Below the pieces are notes generated by a model. It ran no database searches. It was not told where the DNA came from and worked only from the letters and a program-made list of their open reading frames with translations. From Marivivens sp. LCG002 (lineage in GTDB: Bacteria; Pseudomonadota; Alphaproteobacteria; Rhodobacterales; Rhodobacteraceae), in assembly GCF_030264275.1 (NCBI RefSeq), contig NZ_CP127165.1:2034001-2098000 (forward strand): 64,000 nt of DNA, written 5' to 3'. The position numbers and the translations under genes are program-made. Shown in pieces: positions 63,893 through 64,000 of this stretch. Position 1 is the first letter of the stretch; every line of letters begins with the position of its first letter.

Positions 63893-64000
63893 ATGCTTAA
63901 CTTCATCAAAAACTTCCGCCGCGACGAAGACGGTGCTGTGACTGTTGACTGGGTTGTTCTGACCGCTGCTCTCGTTGGTATCGGTGTGGCCGTTGTCGGC
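63893..64000 (+). CDS. Flp-like small pilin, array copy 4 (cut by window end)
   Basis: The first 36 codons of a fourth copy, identical to copies 2 and 3 as far as the window extends. The array continues to the right. Confidence 0.75.
   Translation, partial: MLNFIKNFRRDEDGAVTVDWVVLTAALVGIGVAVVG

Larger units (their letters stand above)
63266..64000 (+). repeat. 209-bp tandem repeat carrying the pilin genes
   Basis: Each unit is a 180-bp gene plus a 29-bp spacer, and the period is exactly 209 bp at 63266, 63475, 63684 and 63893. Units 2-4 are identical where visible and unit 1 differs at three bases. Confidence 0.97.

Noticed and set aside
63266-64000. CRISPR array or satellite for the 209-bp repeat
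   Set aside because: The unit is a complete coding gene with a ribosome-binding site, no spacer diversity and no cas genes.

Overview
The window is a compact, GC-rich chromosomal stretch from an alphaproteobacterium, most likely a Rhodobacteraceae (Roseobacter-group) species. The main signs are: a choline/choline-sulfate locus (betI-betC-betA divergent from choXWV); an sorbitol/mannitol operon with the same order as the Rhodobacter sphaeroides smo genes (smoEFGK-smoS-mtlK) behind a SorC-type regulator; a long PutA under a separate Lrp-type regulator; ligase-associated repair genes (an Lhr-type helicase and PdeM); and Flp-like small pilins. No insertion sequence, prophage, rRNA or CRISPR array was seen. 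The only RNA gene found is one tRNA-Leu(UAA).

Layout. 1-1080: C-terminal end of an XRE/ScfR-like regulator, a CoxG-like protein and a DUF465 protein. 1156-7939: choline uptake and glycine-betaine synthesis genes, without betB. 7936-10278: two exporters (EamA, LysE) and YebC. 10407-12664: a tandem pair of related TPR/glycosyltransferase-like proteins. 12636-17283: SLC13-type permease with RCK domains, YmdB phosphoesterase, 5-formyl-THF cyclo-ligase and MgtE. 17397-21824: guanine deaminase, CAP lipoprotein, 8-oxoguanine deaminase, HisN-like phosphatase and an XRE regulator. 22090-25062: quinone oxidoreductase, LysR, DUF1127 and Bax-inhibitor-1 protein. 25231-33493: HAD phosphatase, SorC regulator and polyol operon. 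33543-34774: two divergent LprI-like secreted proteins. 34828-39003: tRNA-Leu, PutR and PutA. 39063-42706: rhomboid protease, inositol monophosphatase and a GGDEF/EAL protein. 42657-45579: LysR (MetR-like), MetF and a DUF2235 hydrolase. 45849-54137: ValS, two PLP aminotransferases, an MsbA-like ABC exporter, YgfZ and ribosomal protein L28. 54289-62914: alpha/beta hydrolase, MeaB, Lhr-type helicase, PdeM, TopA and a lytic transglycosylase.

At the right edge (63266-64000) lies the most unusual structure: a head-to-tail array of at least four small Flp-like pilin genes with a 209-bp period. The encoded proteins are identical in every complete copy and even the 29-bp spacers are identical. The array runs off the window end. 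Its near-perfect DNA identity implies recent amplification or ongoing homogenisation.

The recurring physiology is uptake and catabolism of osmolytes and compatible solutes (choline, choline sulfate, proline, sugar alcohols), as expected of a marine or plant/alga-associated heterotroph. Genes are tightly packed: many operon members overlap by 4 bp, and several convergent pairs overlap at their 3' ends by up to 50 bp.
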